A stretch of 64,000 nucleotides of DNA from Helicobacter ganmani (GCF_003364315.1 NZ_NXLS01000002.1:234105-298104), one strand, 5' to 3'; counted from the first letter of the stretch, positions 45,942-55,418 are shown. Notes: generated from the sequence alone by a model not told the origin. Translations and numbers: made by a program.

Positions 45942-46779
45942 TAGATTTGAACATTATGTCAAGAATCAAGCTCCTAAAGTTGCGAGTTTTCACCCCCATT
46001 TTGAAGATGCCTTGTGGGAAATGGTTTTAAATGGCGGTAAAAGATTCCGTCCTCAACTGCTCTTAAGCATTGTCGCAAGCTATAAACCCAAAATGCTAGA
46101 AAAGGCTTTTGCCCCTGCACTTGCATTAGAGATTCTACATACTTATTCACTTATCCACGATGATTTACCTGCAATGGACGATGCACCCTTGCGCAGAGGT
46201 TGCCAAACACTCCACACAAAATACGGCGAAACAAGTGCGATTCTAGCAGGCGATGGGCTAAATACACACGCTTTTTATCTGCTTACAAAAGCAAAACTAA
46301 AACCAAAAACAAAGGTTAAATTAATCCAATGTCTAAGCTATAATGGCGGAATCTATGGTATGGTGCTAGGACAGGCACTAGATTGTTATTTTGAACATCA
46401 AAAACTTCCGCTAAAACAACTAAGATTCATTCATTTAAACAAAACAGCCAAGCTGATTGCAGCAAGCCTACAAATGGGTGGAATCCTTGCAGATTGCGAC
46501 AAAAAGACGCGTAAATCTCTTTACAAATTAGGATTAGACTTGGGATTATTTTTTCAAATTCGTGATGACATCATAGATACCACACAAAGCGAACAAGAAG
46601 CCGGCAAACCCACACAGCAAGATACTGATAAAAATAGCTATGTAAATTTATTGGGATTAGAGGGCGCAAAAAAGGAAGCAAAAAATCTATCGGATTCTAT
46701 TTTGACACAATTTAAAACGCTCAACCCAAAAGCCAACAAAATTTTAAATGAACTCTTAAGTCATTATTTTATTTTTTAA
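45916..46779 (+). CDS. ispA: Polyprenyl (geranyl/farnesyl) diphosphate synthase
   Basis: A 287-residue trans-prenyltransferase. It has GGKRFRPQLLL (about 36-46), the first Asp-rich motif HDDLPAMDDAPLRRGCQTLH (about 76-95), and the second FFQIRDDIIDTTQSE (about 213-227). It makes short-chain isoprenoid diphosphates for quinones and undecaprenol. Confidence 0.93.
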   Translation: MNLMPLVFDRFEHYVKNQAPKVASFHPHFEDALWEMVLNGGKRFRPQLLLSIVASYKPKMLEKAFAPALALEILHTYSLIHDDLPAMDDAPLRRGCQTLHTKYGETSAILAGDGLNTHAFYLLTKAKLKPKTKVKLIQCLSYNGGIYGMVLGQALDCYFEHQKLPLKQLRFIHLNKTAKLIAASLQMGGILADCDKKTRKSLYKLGLDLGLFFQIRDDIIDTTQSEQEAGKPTQQDTDKNSYVNLLGLEGAKKEAKNLSDSILTQFKTLNPKANKILNELLSHYFIF

Positions 46780-46788
46780 GAAGCAGTA

Positions 46789-47583
46789 ATGAAACGCATT
46801 TTAATCACCAATGACGATGGTTATCAATCTCCGGGACTTTTAGCACTTCAAAGTGCGTTAAGCCCACTTGGACACATTATGATTGTAGCACCCGCAAGTG
46901 AAAAATCTGCCTGTGGGCACGGAATGACACTCACCCGCCCTTTGCGTTTTGTGGAGATAGAAGACGATTTCTACAAGCTAGAGGACGGAAGCCCTACGGA
47001 TTGTGTTTATCTTTCTTTAAATGCGCTTTACCAAGAGGGATTTATGCCGGATTTAATTGTGAGCGGAATCAATATTGGCTCTAATATGGGAGAGGATATC
47101 AGCTATTCTGGCACAGCAAGTGCTGCAATGGAGGGCGTTCTGCACGGGATTCCATCTATTGCTATTTCACAAGTCTTGCAAGATAAAAATTATTTTGGAT
47201 TTGATTTTGAACTCGCAAAACAAAGTATTTACAAAATAGCCAAAAAAATCCTAAATCACACATATCCTCTAGGTGCAAGAGAATTTTTAAATATCAATAT
47301 TCCACAAATTTCTCCTAAAGACTGCAAGGGATTTAAAATTACCGAACTTGGAATCCGAGCCTATGGCAACGATGCGCATGTACATCGCAATCCTCGCGGA
47401 GAGGAATATTATTGGCTTGGGCTTCATCCTCTTGCATGGAATGAACGAGAAAACAACGAAACTTCTGACTTTGAAGCGACCAAAAATGGTTATGTTTCTA
47501 TCACTCCCATTACCCTTGATTTTACCGCAAGGAATCGATTACGCACTTTAGAGGATTGGATTAGCGGAGGATTCAATGAATAA
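46789..47583 (+). CDS. surE: 5'/3'-nucleotidase SurE
   Basis: A 264-residue metal-dependent nucleotidase. It has ILITNDDGYQSPGLLAL (about 4-20; metal Asp pair), APASEKSACGHGMTLTRPLR (about 36-55) and LIVSGINIGSNMGEDISYSGTAS (about 88-110). It dephosphorylates nucleoside monophosphates. It overlaps tcdA by eight bases. Confidence 0.95.
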   Translation: MKRILITNDDGYQSPGLLALQSALSPLGHIMIVAPASEKSACGHGMTLTRPLRFVEIEDDFYKLEDGSPTDCVYLSLNALYQEGFMPDLIVSGINIGSNMGEDISYSGTASAAMEGVLHGIPSIAISQVLQDKNYFGFDFELAKQSIYKIAKKILNHTYPLGAREFLNINIPQISPKDCKGFKITELGIRAYGNDAHVHRNPRGEEYYWLGLHPLAWNERENNETSDFEATKNGYVSITPITLDFTARNRLRTLEDWISGGFNE

Positions 47584-48265
47584 AAGATTTGTAAGAACTT
47601 TACCATTATTCAAAGAAGAGGGCTTAGCAAAGCTACAAGATTCCAAAGCCCTTATTCTTGGCGTAGGGGGTGTTGGGGGATTTGCGTTAGATTGCCTTTA
47701 TCGCACAGGAATCGGTGAAATTTGCATTATAGATTTTGATTGTTTCGAGCCAAGCAATCAAAACCGCCAAATCGGCTCTTTAGGAGGAATCGGGCGCAAA
47801 AAAGTAGAAGTTCTTGCTGAAATTTATCAAGGTGTCATTCCCCTTGATGCAAAAATCACACGAGACTTTATTCAACAATTTGACTTTACTGCTTATGACA
47901 TTGTTTTAGATGCGATTGACGACATTGACGCAAAAATTGCTCTTGCGCTTAAAGTCGCAAATCAGCCCGAATCTCCCACAAAACCTCTTTTGCTCTCTTC
48001 TATGGGAAGTGCTAAAAAACTAGACCCCTCACAGATTCAATTTGCGCCAATTTGGAAAAGTTATGGGGACAAATTTGCAAGAAAATTTCGCGAAGGACTG
48101 AAAAAGCAAGGTTTTAAAGGCAGTTTTATGGTAGCCTTTAGCCCAGAAGAGCCAAAATGTAAAGAGCTTGGGAGTTTCAGCGGAGTAACAGCAAGTTTTG
48201 GGCTACGTTTGGCGAGCGAAGCAATTGCAATGATTTTAAAAAGGAGAAAAGATGAAAATTTTTGA
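47576..48265 (+). CDS. tcdA: ThiF/MoeB-like E1 protein, tRNA t6A dehydratase type
   Basis: A 229-residue adenylating enzyme. It has LILGVGGVGGFALDCLYRTG (about 27-46), DFDCFEPSNQNRQ (about 52-64) and IDDIDAKIALAL. MoeB/ThiF proteins usually have a CxxC zinc site; it is not seen here, as in TcdA (CsdL), which cyclises t6A37 in tRNA. The exact substrate is inferred. Confidence 0.85.
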   Translation: MNKRFVRTLPLFKEEGLAKLQDSKALILGVGGVGGFALDCLYRTGIGEICIIDFDCFEPSNQNRQIGSLGGIGRKKVEVLAEIYQGVIPLDAKITRDFIQQFDFTAYDIVLDAIDDIDAKIALALKVANQPESPTKPLLLSSMGSAKKLDPSQIQFAPIWKSYGDKFARKFREGLKKQGFKGSFMVAFSPEEPKCKELGSFSGVTASFGLRLASEAIAMILKRRKDENF

Positions 48266-48401
48266 GGACGAAAATTGCGAAGAGTTTGAGGATGAGGAAT
48301 ACGACGGCTACAATTCAGAGTATGAAGATAGCGATAAATTCCTCTATGATGAGGACGATTACGATAGCGGAGAGGAAGATTACGAGGACACAGACTACTA
48401 A
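48252..48401 (+). CDS. 49-residue extremely acidic protein
   Basis: A short ORF behind AAGGAG with ATG 48252. Twenty-five of 49 residues are Asp or Glu and seven are Tyr; only two are Lys. It starts MKIFEDENCEEFEDEEYDGY. It overlaps the tcdA end and is followed by AAGGAG for the hydrolase gene, so it is firmly inside the operon. From memory H. pylori also has a small ORF between the thiF-like gene and the beta-alanine-synthetase homologue. DNA mimicry, metal binding or chaperoning are possible, none shown. Confidence 0.7.
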   Translation: MKIFEDENCEEFEDEEYDGYNSEYEDSDKFLYDEDDYDSGEEDYEDTDY

Positions 48402-48410
48402 GGAGTAAAA

Positions 48411-49295
48411 ATGGAATCCAAAATCAAAGTTGCTTTAATCCAACAATCCTATAAAGGTAGCAAATCCTCTACACAGCAAATAAGCACGCAAATGATAAAA
48501 GAAGCTGCACAAAATGGAGCGCAACTAGTTTTATTACAGGAACTTCATACGCAAGAATATTTTTGCCAAAGTGAAAATGTAGATTTTTTTGATTATGCGT
48601 TGAGTTTTGAAGCGGATTGCGAATATTTCAGTCAAATTGCCAAAAACAATAAAATTGTGCTTGTAACTTCACTTTTTGAACGAAGAAGTGCGGGGCTTTA
48701 TCACAACACAGCAGTTGTGTTTGAGCGCGATGGAGGCATTGCGGGAAAATATCGCAAAATGCACATTCCAGATGACCCGGGATTCTATGAGAAATTTTAT
48801 TTTACGCCCGGAGATTTGAATTTTACGCCTATTACCACAAGCTTAGGCAAGCTCGGGGTGCTTATATGCTGGGACCAATGGTATCCTGAAGCCGCACGCA
48901 TTATGACATTAAAAGGAGCAGAGATTCTCATCTATCCCACTGCAATTGGTTGGTTCAATAGTGATAAAGCTGATGAAAAAGAACGGCAAAGGGAAGCGTG
49001 GATGGCAGTGCAACGCGGACATAGTGTCGCAAATGGAATCCCTGTTGCAACGATTAACCGCGTAGGTTTTGAAGCAGACAAAAGCGGAGTAATGGAGGGA
49101 ATCACTTTTTGGGGTTCTAGTTTTGCCTATGGAGCGCAAGGCGAATTGCTTGCACTTGGAAGCGTAGAAAAAGAAGAAATTTTGTATTTTGAATGGGACA
49201 AGCAAAGAAGTGAGGAAGTGCGTAGGATTTGGCCATTTTTGCGTGATAGACGCATTGATTCCTATCAAGAGATTCTCAAAAGATTCTGCGACTAA
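48411..49295 (+). CDS. aguB: Carbon-nitrogen hydrolase (N-carbamoylputrescine amidase-like)
   Basis: A 294-residue nitrilase-superfamily enzyme. The catalytic triad is visible: Glu in VLLQELHTQEYF (about 42-53), Lys in GKYRKMHIPDDPG (about 116-128) and Cys in VLICWDQWYPEAARIM (about 151-166). The CWDQWYPE signature is that of N-carbamoylputrescine amidase, which yields putrescine; this fits the speE polyamine gene elsewhere in the window. Confidence 0.88.
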   Translation: MESKIKVALIQQSYKGSKSSTQQISTQMIKEAAQNGAQLVLLQELHTQEYFCQSENVDFFDYALSFEADCEYFSQIAKNNKIVLVTSLFERRSAGLYHNTAVVFERDGGIAGKYRKMHIPDDPGFYEKFYFTPGDLNFTPITTSLGKLGVLICWDQWYPEAARIMTLKGAEILIYPTAIGWFNSDKADEKERQREAWMAVQRGHSVANGIPVATINRVGFEADKSGVMEGITFWGSSFAYGAQGELLALGSVEKEEILYFEWDKQRSEEVRRIWPFLRDRRIDSYQEILKRFCD

Positions 49296-49855
49296 TGCAA
49301 AGCGACCAAGACAAATGGAATCTGCGTCATAAAAACAATCCGATTCCGAGTGAGCCTCTTGCTCTGCTGCGTCAATTCATTACCGCAGCCCCACGAGGCA
49401 AGGCACTAGACATTGCTTGCGGTATGGGACGCAATTCGCGCTTTATGCGAGATTGTGGGTTTGAGGTAGAAAGCATAGATATTTCTGACTTTGCGATTAC
49501 TTCTTTGCAAAATGAACGCAATATTTACGCGCATTGCGCAGATTTGGATTCTTTTAAGATTCTGCCACAAAACTATCATATTATTTGCAATAGCTATTTT
49601 TTAGAGCGAAGATTGTTTCCTTTGATGTGTGAGGGATTAAAAAAAGGTGGAATCTTAGTCTTTGAAACTTTTGCCAAAAGCGAGATAGAATCGCACAATG
49701 CCTTTGCGAGTGATTCTAGCCATTTATTACACAAAAACGAACTTTTACACGCCTTTTTGGATTTAGAGATTCTATTTTATGAAGAAACTTTGATTCCGCG
49801 CGCCAAAGATTCCTCATTGGCTTTGGTAGCTAGATTGGTTGGCAGGGCGAACTAA
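49295..49855 (+). CDS. SAM-dependent methyltransferase
   Basis: A 186-residue class I methyltransferase. It has motif I ALDIACGMGRNSRFM (about 37-51) and then VESIDISDFAITSL. It is similar to the TehB-like/Methyltransf_11 families; substrate unknown. It begins on the stop of the hydrolase gene, closing the operon. Confidence 0.82.
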   Translation: MQSDQDKWNLRHKNNPIPSEPLALLRQFITAAPRGKALDIACGMGRNSRFMRDCGFEVESIDISDFAITSLQNERNIYAHCADLDSFKILPQNYHIICNSYFLERRLFPLMCEGLKKGGILVFETFAKSEIESHNAFASDSSHLLHKNELLHAFLDLEILFYEETLIPRAKDSSLALVARLVGRAN

Positions 49856-49922
49856 CGCATTTATTTGTAGCAAGATTTTGTATTGACATTTGCAACAAGC
49901 AAAAACACTACCCACAATAAAA

Positions 49923-50933
49923 TCATTGACCGCCAAAGGCAAGAATCGCTGAACCCCAAGTCAAGCCACCACCAAAAGCGTCCAAAAGCAGTTTTGAACC
50001 CTGCTTGATTTTACCGCTTTCGTATAAATCATTGATAGCCATAGGAATGGAAGCAGCGGAAGTGTTGCCATATTTTTGCACAGTGAGGGCGACTTTTTCA
50101 CTTGAGAATCCCAATGCCTCTCCTACTGCAGAAATAATGCGTAAATTTGCTTGATGTGGGACAAAAAAATCAATCTCGTCTTTGGAGAGATGATTTCTTT
50201 GTAGAATCTCTACCACATCTTTTGTCAAAGTTTTTACCGCAATTTTAAAAGTCTCATTGCCTTTCATTTTGATAAATTGCAAACGTTCTCTCAAAATTTC
50301 AGCACTTGCAGGATAACGACTGCCACAACCTGGTGTCATCAAAAGCTCTTGATATTGCCCATTTGCAGCACACTGCACATCTAATACGCTAAGGCTTTTA
50401 TCCTCTGTTGCACGAATAACCGCAGCTCCCGCTCCATCACCAAACAAAACACAAGTGCTACGGTCTTCCATATCTAAAATACTTGAAATCTTTTCCGCAC
50501 CAATAATCAAGATATTTTTGTAAGTCTGGGATTCTATGAAAGATTTTGCAAGAGAGAGGAGATAGATAAATCCGCTGCAAGCCGCTGCAATATCAAAAGC
50601 AGGTTTATTGATGATTCCTAAGTTATTTGCCACTACACACGCTGTTGAGGGCATACAAAAGAAATCAGGAGAGATTGTAGCAACAACCACCGCATCAATC
50701 ACACTAATATCAATCTGTGCGCGCTCTATTGCGATTCTTGCGGCTTTGGTTGCCAAATCACTTGTTGCTTCATTGTCCTCTGCAAATCGCCTTTCTTTGA
50801 TGCCTGTGCGTTTCGTAATCCATTCGTCACTCGTCTCAACAATTTTAGATAAGTCCTCATTACTCACGATTCTACTAGGAACATACGCACCAATAGAACT
50901 TAAAGACGCATAAATTGGTATTTTTACTGACAT
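49923..50933 (-). CDS. fabH: Beta-ketoacyl-ACP synthase III
   Basis: A 336-residue condensing enzyme that starts fatty acid synthesis. It has catalytic Cys in FDIAAACSGFIYLL (about 111-124), His in DFFVPHQANLRII (about 258-270) and Asn in KYGNTSAASIPMA (about 288-300). It is the last gene of the ndk-yceD-rpmF-plsX-fabH group. Confidence 0.96.
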   Translation of the reverse strand: MSVKIPIYASLSSIGAYVPSRIVSNEDLSKIVETSDEWITKRTGIKERRFAEDNEATSDLATKAARIAIERAQIDISVIDAVVVATISPDFFCMPSTACVVANNLGIINKPAFDIAAACSGFIYLLSLAKSFIESQTYKNILIIGAEKISSILDMEDRSTCVLFGDGAGAAVIRATEDKSLSVLDVQCAANGQYQELLMTPGCGSRYPASAEILRERLQFIKMKGNETFKIAVKTLTKDVVEILQRNHLSKDEIDFFVPHQANLRIISAVGEALGFSSEKVALTVQKYGNTSAASIPMAINDLYESGKIKQGSKLLLDAFGGGLTWGSAILAFGGQ

Positions 50934-50936
50934 TTC

Positions 50937-51923
50937 TTAAATCTTATATTTCTCTAAAGCACTTAAAATTTTGTCATTGACATTATTTTCAACCGCTAAA
51001 ATTGCTTGAAAAACTGCATTTTTCATCGCCTTTGCATTACTTTTTCCGTGGCAAATGATGACATTCCCATCTACTCCTAGAAGTGGCGCACCTCCATATT
51101 CCGCATAATCAATTTGTTTTTTAAGCTTTTTGAATACATTTTTCATAAACAATGCACCAAAGATTCCAATAGGAGAGGATTTAATATATTTCTTTAACAA
51201 AAAAATAATAGAATCCGCCACTCCCTCACTTGTTTTTAGCACAACATTACCGACAAATCCATCACACACAATTACTTCTACATTTGCGTCAAAGATATTG
51301 TTTCCCTCAATATTCCCAATAAAGCTTGGATGTTTTTTTAAAAGGTCAAAGGCAGCTTTTGTCATTTCATTGCCCTTGCATTCTTCCTCTCCATTTGCCA
51401 ACAAACCAATCCGTGCTTTAGGATAGTTAAGAATCGCAGTTGCATACTCGTGTCCCATAATTCCAAACTCAAAGAGATTCTCTGGTTTGCAATCAACATT
51501 TGCGCCCGCATCTACTACTAAACTTTTTTGTGCATCTATACGTGGCATAAGCGTGCAAATTGCGGGACGAGAAACACCCTTTAAACGTCCTATCTTTAAA
51601 GTTGCAAGACTCATTGTTGCACCGCTATGCCCAGCAGAAACCACTGCGTCTATTTGTTTATTTTTAAGCATTTCAATTGCAAGATAGATAGAGCTTTCTT
51701 TGCGCTTGAGTGCAGAAGTTGCACCTTCTTCCATTGTAATAAAATCCGTGCAATGCACAATCTCTACCTTTTGCTTGCATTCTGCAGGAATAAGTGGCGC
51801 AATAACCTGCTCATCCCCAACAAGTACAAGTGCAAAATCGCGTTCTTTTAATGCCTGTAAAGCACCTTGCACAAGTGGGGAAGAGCCAAAATCTCCACCC
51901 ATTGCATCAACGGCAATTCTCAT
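50937..51923 (-). CDS. plsX: Phosphate acyltransferase PlsX
   Basis: A 328-residue enzyme making acyl-phosphate from acyl-ACP for phospholipid synthesis. It has MRIAVDAMGGDFGSSPLVQG at the start, VDAGANVDCKPENL (about 136-149) and VICDGFVGNVVLKTSEG (about 214-230). It sits three bases before fabH and 14 bases after rpmF, the common bacterial order. Confidence 0.96.
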   Translation of the reverse strand: MRIAVDAMGGDFGSSPLVQGALQALKERDFALVLVGDEQVIAPLIPAECKQKVEIVHCTDFITMEEGATSALKRKESSIYLAIEMLKNKQIDAVVSAGHSGATMSLATLKIGRLKGVSRPAICTLMPRIDAQKSLVVDAGANVDCKPENLFEFGIMGHEYATAILNYPKARIGLLANGEEECKGNEMTKAAFDLLKKHPSFIGNIEGNNIFDANVEVIVCDGFVGNVVLKTSEGVADSIIFLLKKYIKSSPIGIFGALFMKNVFKKLKKQIDYAEYGGAPLLGVDGNVIICHGKSNAKAMKNAVFQAILAVENNVNDKILSALEKYKI

Positions 51924-51937
51924 CTGTAAGATTCCAA

Positions 51938-52093
51938 TTAATTGTTTTTGTATTTTCCAGTAAATTTATTTACACGATGAGGCATTTTCCATGTTCCGTC
52001 TTTATCTTTTACAGGAACTGCTAATGTAATTTTATAATGTGTTCTTCGTTTTGCTGCTCTTGTTTTACTCACGCGTCTTTTTGGTACTGCCAT
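51938..52093 (-). CDS. rpmF: 50S ribosomal protein L32
   Basis: A 51-residue basic protein starting [20 protein letters not shown] and ending GKYKNN. The zinc-finger cysteines of some L32 proteins are absent (C-minus form). AAGGAG precedes ATG. It lies between yceD and plsX, the classic order. Confidence 0.95.
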   Translation of the reverse strand: MAVPKRRVSKTRAAKRRTHYKITLAVPVKDKDGTWKMPHRVNKFTGKYKNN

Positions 52094-52096
52094 TTT

Positions 52097-52477
52097 TTAC
52101 TCCTTAAATTCATTTTCTTTAATATGATAATCACAGCGAATCATCTCTAATTCGCTCTGTAAAATTTCTTCAAAATCAATCTTGCCCTCTTTGCATTCCA
52201 CAATTTCTTCAAAATGCTCACTATCTAAATGCACAATTGTATCACTTAGATAAAATCCTACAGGCTCTTCTAGTATTTTTTGATATTCTTCTCCACTCAA
52301 ATCACAGACAAGAGTGATTACCCCGCTTAAGATTCCATTGAGTTTAAGCATATCGGGATAACTTTTATCACAAGATAAAACACCCTCCAACTTGACTTGA
52401 TTCTCTTCAATGCAAAATCGGACTTTTTCTCCATTCTTGCAACTCTGAAATGCCTTTGTGAAAGCAATTTTATGCAT
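52097..52477 (-). CDS. yceD: DUF177 (YceD) family protein
   Basis: A 126-residue protein with LSGVITLVCDLSGEEYQKIL in the middle, and the acidic FEEIVECKEGKIDFEEILQSELEMI at the end, typical of YceD, encoded before rpmF in most bacteria and linked to 23S rRNA/ribosome maturation. Confidence 0.85.
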   Translation of the reverse strand: MHKIAFTKAFQSCKNGEKVRFCIEENQVKLEGVLSCDKSYPDMLKLNGILSGVITLVCDLSGEEYQKILEEPVGFYLSDTIVHLDSEHFEEIVECKEGKIDFEEILQSELEMIRCDYHIKENEFKE

Positions 52478-52480
52478 TAA

Positions 52481-52894
52481 CTAGCAAATTTCCTTTGTAG
52501 CAAAGAAAAATGCAATTTCTTTTTTAGCATTTTCCAAACTATCACTTCCATGCACTGCATTTGCATCAATACTCTCTGCAAAATCCGCGCGAATGGTGCC
52601 GGGTGCTGCTTCTTTTGGATTAGTTGAACCCATTAGTTCGCGGTTTTTTGCTACCGCGTTCAATCCTTCAAGCACCATAACCACAACTGGTCCGCTTACC
52701 ATAAAATCTACCAACTCGCCAAAAAAGGGACGCTCTTTATGCACTGCATAAAAATCTTTTGCATCGCATCGGCTAAGTCTGATTTTTTTCATTGCTGCGA
52801 TTCTTAGCCCATTACTTTCAAAGCGATCAACAATTTTTCCAATAACATTTTTTTTCACCGCATCAGGCTTGATAATGGATAATGTTTGCTCCAT
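52481..52894 (-). CDS. ndk: Nucleoside diphosphate kinase
   Basis: A 137-residue kinase. It has [20 protein letters not shown] at the start and the active-site His in [19 protein letters not shown] 52894 has AGGAG in front; a frame extending to 52915 runs into the upstream terminator hairpin and is unlikely. Confidence 0.96.
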   Translation of the reverse strand: MEQTLSIIKPDAVKKNVIGKIVDRFESNGLRIAAMKKIRLSRCDAKDFYAVHKERPFFGELVDFMVSGPVVVMVLEGLNAVAKNRELMGSTNPKEAAPGTIRADFAESIDANAVHGSDSLENAKKEIAFFFATKEIC

Positions 52895-52904
52895 TGCTAC
52901 TCCT

Positions 52905-52926
52905 AAAAGCCCCACTCTTTTGGGGC
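52905..52926 (-). terminator. Terminator between mqnA and ndk
   Basis: GCCCC and GGGGC form a stem with an 8-base loop followed on the minus strand by TTTT (plus-strand AAAA, 52905-52908). It closes the mqnA transcript just before the ndk ribosome site. Confidence 0.65.
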
Positions 52927-53027
52927 ATATTTTAAAATAAAAGGATATATTATATTCAAAATAACCTGCATTTTTTATTAAATGTCATTTTATTTTGGAT
53001 TCCATATTTATTCCCACACAAGAAATC

Positions 53028-53729
53028 CTAAAATCTCCGTGGTGCTTTAATCTTTAAAATCCTTAAATTTCTATAAAATCTTTCCACGCCAAAATTTGCT
53101 TTTTTGTCTATTTTATAAGACAACACTTGGAGATATTGTAATATCTCTTGTTTTGAAATTCCGCTTTTAAGTGCAGCTTTTGTTAGCAAAAAATGTGGAA
53201 TCTTAATATGCTTTTTATAAAAAGAATGGATTAATTTTTTATAAAAAGAATGATTCTTTTTGACGCACAATCTCCCAAAAACAAAAGGTAAATGTTCCTT
53301 TTTTACCCAAAACTTGCCCAAATCCACATAATCTTTTTGATGGTTACTTTTCTGCTTCAAAACCTCTACAAGTGCTCTATCTCCTATTAATACACGTCCC
53401 TTTAAACCAAGAACTTTTAAAAGCGCATTAGAGGTCGCAGATTGATAATCTTCTCCCTTTTCCTTTGGCAAGCAAATTACACTTAAAACTTCCTTGCGTG
53501 CTACGATTCCAACTTGCGAAGCCCAAAAACGCTCTCTCCTTGCCCTAAGTGCCGTGATAGATGAAACAAATCCCGCATCAATGCGCCCAAACAAAAATTC
53601 ACGATTCAACTTTGCAGGATAAGATTTTTTTTTGTTATAAAATAATTGAAAATGCGATGGCTTAGGATATGCCCGCACAAAAGTTTCAAAAGGCAAAAGA
53701 TTAAGGTAATCAATTTTTCCAAAGCGCAT
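53028..53729 (-). CDS. mqnA: Chorismate dehydratase MqnA (futalosine menaquinone route)
   Basis: A 233-residue periplasmic-binding-protein-fold enzyme. It has MRFGKIDYLNLLPFETFV at the start and GRIDAGFVSSITALRARR near 48-65. It makes 3-enolpyruvyl-benzoate from chorismate. A short tandem duplication (SFYKK twice, about 162-174) has a matching DNA repeat. mqnX in the same window supports the assignment. Confidence 0.88.
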   Translation of the reverse strand: MRFGKIDYLNLLPFETFVRAYPKPSHFQLFYNKKKSYPAKLNREFLFGRIDAGFVSSITALRARRERFWASQVGIVARKEVLSVICLPKEKGEDYQSATSNALLKVLGLKGRVLIGDRALVEVLKQKSNHQKDYVDLGKFWVKKEHLPFVFGRLCVKKNHSFYKKLIHSFYKKHIKIPHFLLTKAALKSGISKQEILQYLQVLSYKIDKKANFGVERFYRNLRILKIKAPRRF

Positions 53730-53877
53730 AAAATCTCCTAAAAGTTTCTGATTATTTTACCATTTATTCACAATTTTATGTTATTTTTGAAACTTTAATT
53801 AAGTAATGTGTTACTAAAAATACGATACAATAAAAAATTATTTACAAAAAATACCTTAGAAATAGAGGAAGTTTTCA

Positions 53878-54729
53878 ATGAATCCTTTACTTTTAGAGAC
53901 TATTAATGATCTCCCACCGCTCCCTAAAACAGTGATGGAACTACAAGAATATGTTGATTCTAGCGGAGCAGATTTGGAGATTAGTAAAGTTGTTGCTATC
54001 ATTTCTAAAGACCCCTTATTAATTGGTGAGCTTTTGCGTCTTGCAAACTCTCCATTTTATGGATTTTCTCATCAAGTTTCTACAATTCAACAAGTTGTCT
54101 CGTTGCTCGGAATTAGTAATATCAAAAATGTTGTTTTGGCGAACTCTATTCGGTCTAATTTTTCTATTGATGTTTCTCCTTATGGATTAGATACAGGAGT
54201 ATTTTTAGCTAATTGTTCTAATGAAGTGGATTTCATCTCTACTTGGCTTCAAGAAGAAGACAAAGCACTTTCCAATGAGCTTGTGCCATGCGCTATGCTT
54301 TTGCGTTTAGGAATGATTTTGCTTGCAAATATGCTCCTAAAGTCAGGCAAAGCGAAGGAATTTTTAACCGAAAATCAAACAAATAATTTTCAAAATGTAT
54401 CCGAACTAGAGAATCAATATTGCGGTATTGATCATGTGGCATTTCTAGGATTCTTATTTGACCATTGGAAGTTTGATGAAAGACTAATCCAAAGCATTAC
54501 CCATATTGAAAACCCACACGCTTCTTCTAGCGAAATCAAAAAGAATGCCTACGCACTAGCAGTTACAAATTGTCTTTTCGAACCCTACAATCCCTTAAGC
54601 TCTTTTAATTCTAAAAAAGCCATTGCGCTTGTCAATGAAGCCACCAATCAAGGAGTGGATTTTAATATGGGAAATTTTCTAACCAAACTTCCACAAGCTG
54701 CTAAAGACAACTTGATGAAAGATGATTAG
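53878..54729 (+). CDS. HDOD-domain signalling protein
   Basis: A 283-residue protein made of an HDOD domain (about 8-210): LPPLPKTVMELQEYV, ISKDPLLIGELLRLANSPFY and IQQVVSLLGISNIKNVVLAN. The HD metal residues are missing, as normal for HDOD. Homologues act in chemotaxis, stress or attachment signalling. A TACAAT -10 lies about 45 bases upstream. Single gene followed by a hairpin. Confidence 0.85.
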   Translation: MNPLLLETINDLPPLPKTVMELQEYVDSSGADLEISKVVAIISKDPLLIGELLRLANSPFYGFSHQVSTIQQVVSLLGISNIKNVVLANSIRSNFSIDVSPYGLDTGVFLANCSNEVDFISTWLQEEDKALSNELVPCAMLLRLGMILLANMLLKSGKAKEFLTENQTNNFQNVSELENQYCGIDHVAFLGFLFDHWKFDERLIQSITHIENPHASSSEIKKNAYALAVTNCLFEPYNPLSSFNSKKAIALVNEATNQGVDFNMGNFLTKLPQAAKDNLMKDD

Positions 54730-54736
54730 CATAGCA

Positions 54737-54770
54737 CAATTGCGAGATTTTTTGCAGAATGTCGCAATTG
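54737..54770 (+). terminator. Hairpin after the HDOD gene
   Basis: CAATTGCGA (54737-54745) and TCGCAATTG (54762-54770) are a perfect 9-base inverted repeat eight bases after the HDOD stop. No T-run follows. The ATTGCGAGATT start resembles the dispersed intergenic repeats at 1642 and 11067, so it may be a diverged copy. Confidence 0.45.
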
Positions 54771-54845
54771 TTGAATTCTTGTCCTTATTTATAATTGGAA
54801 ATTAAATAAGTTCTTTTATTGCTCTTGCTCTTAATATGTTTGCTT

Positions 54846-55418
54846 TCAGTTTCTCGCGTCTGCTAAGACAAAAGCATTTAAAACTTTTCCACCATTAGAT
54901 TCCAAACATTCTTTTGCCTCCATTAGCGTTAAGCCTGTTGTAACAATATCATCAACCAATACGATTTCTTTGCCCCTTACCTTGCGTTTAAGGCAAAAAT
55001 TGCGCGGATTTGCTTGACGAAATTTCAAACTTTTTCCTGCATAAGATACAGGGTTTTTGGCGTATAATGTCTGATAGAGTGGCGTCAATCCCACCTGTTT
55101 TAAATGATACAACAAAATTGCATTATGTGCGTAGCCTTGTGTGCTGATTTTATCATCAATTCCCACAGCATAAGCGTTAAGCGGAATCTCTAGAGTATTT
55201 TTCAAATATTGACTTGCTTTTTTTGCCAAGATTCCATAGACTTTACTACCAATCACTTGATATTTAGCGTGTAGCAGATACTCAATCTCGCCAAAAGCAA
55301 AGAAACTATAAATTTTAAAGCCCTTTATTTCTCTATATCGCGGAGTAATATGGATTGCATTAAAGCAGTTTTTGCAGAAAGTATAAAATGTCCAATTTCC
55401 ACAGAGCAGACAGCGCAT
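54846..55418 (-). CDS. comF: ComF-family phosphoribosyltransferase-like protein
   Basis: A 190-residue protein. It has an N-terminal zinc-binding CLLCGNWTFYTFCKNC (about 3-18) and a C-terminal PRTase loop EIVLVDDIVTTGLTLMEAKE (about 149-168). ComF-like proteins support DNA uptake and fit natural competence in Helicobacter. Its start overlaps the tmk stop. Confidence 0.87.
   Translation of the reverse strand: MRCLLCGNWTFYTFCKNCFNAIHITPRYREIKGFKIYSFFAFGEIEYLLHAKYQVIGSKVYGILAKKASQYLKNTLEIPLNAYAVGIDDKISTQGYAHNAILLYHLKQVGLTPLYQTLYAKNPVSYAGKSLKFRQANPRNFCLKRKVRGKEIVLVDDIVTTGLTLMEAKECLESNGGKVLNAFVLADARN

Noticed and set aside
52895..52915. Longer ndk start
   Set aside because: The extension overlaps the mqnA terminator hairpin, and ATG 52894 has its own AGGAG.
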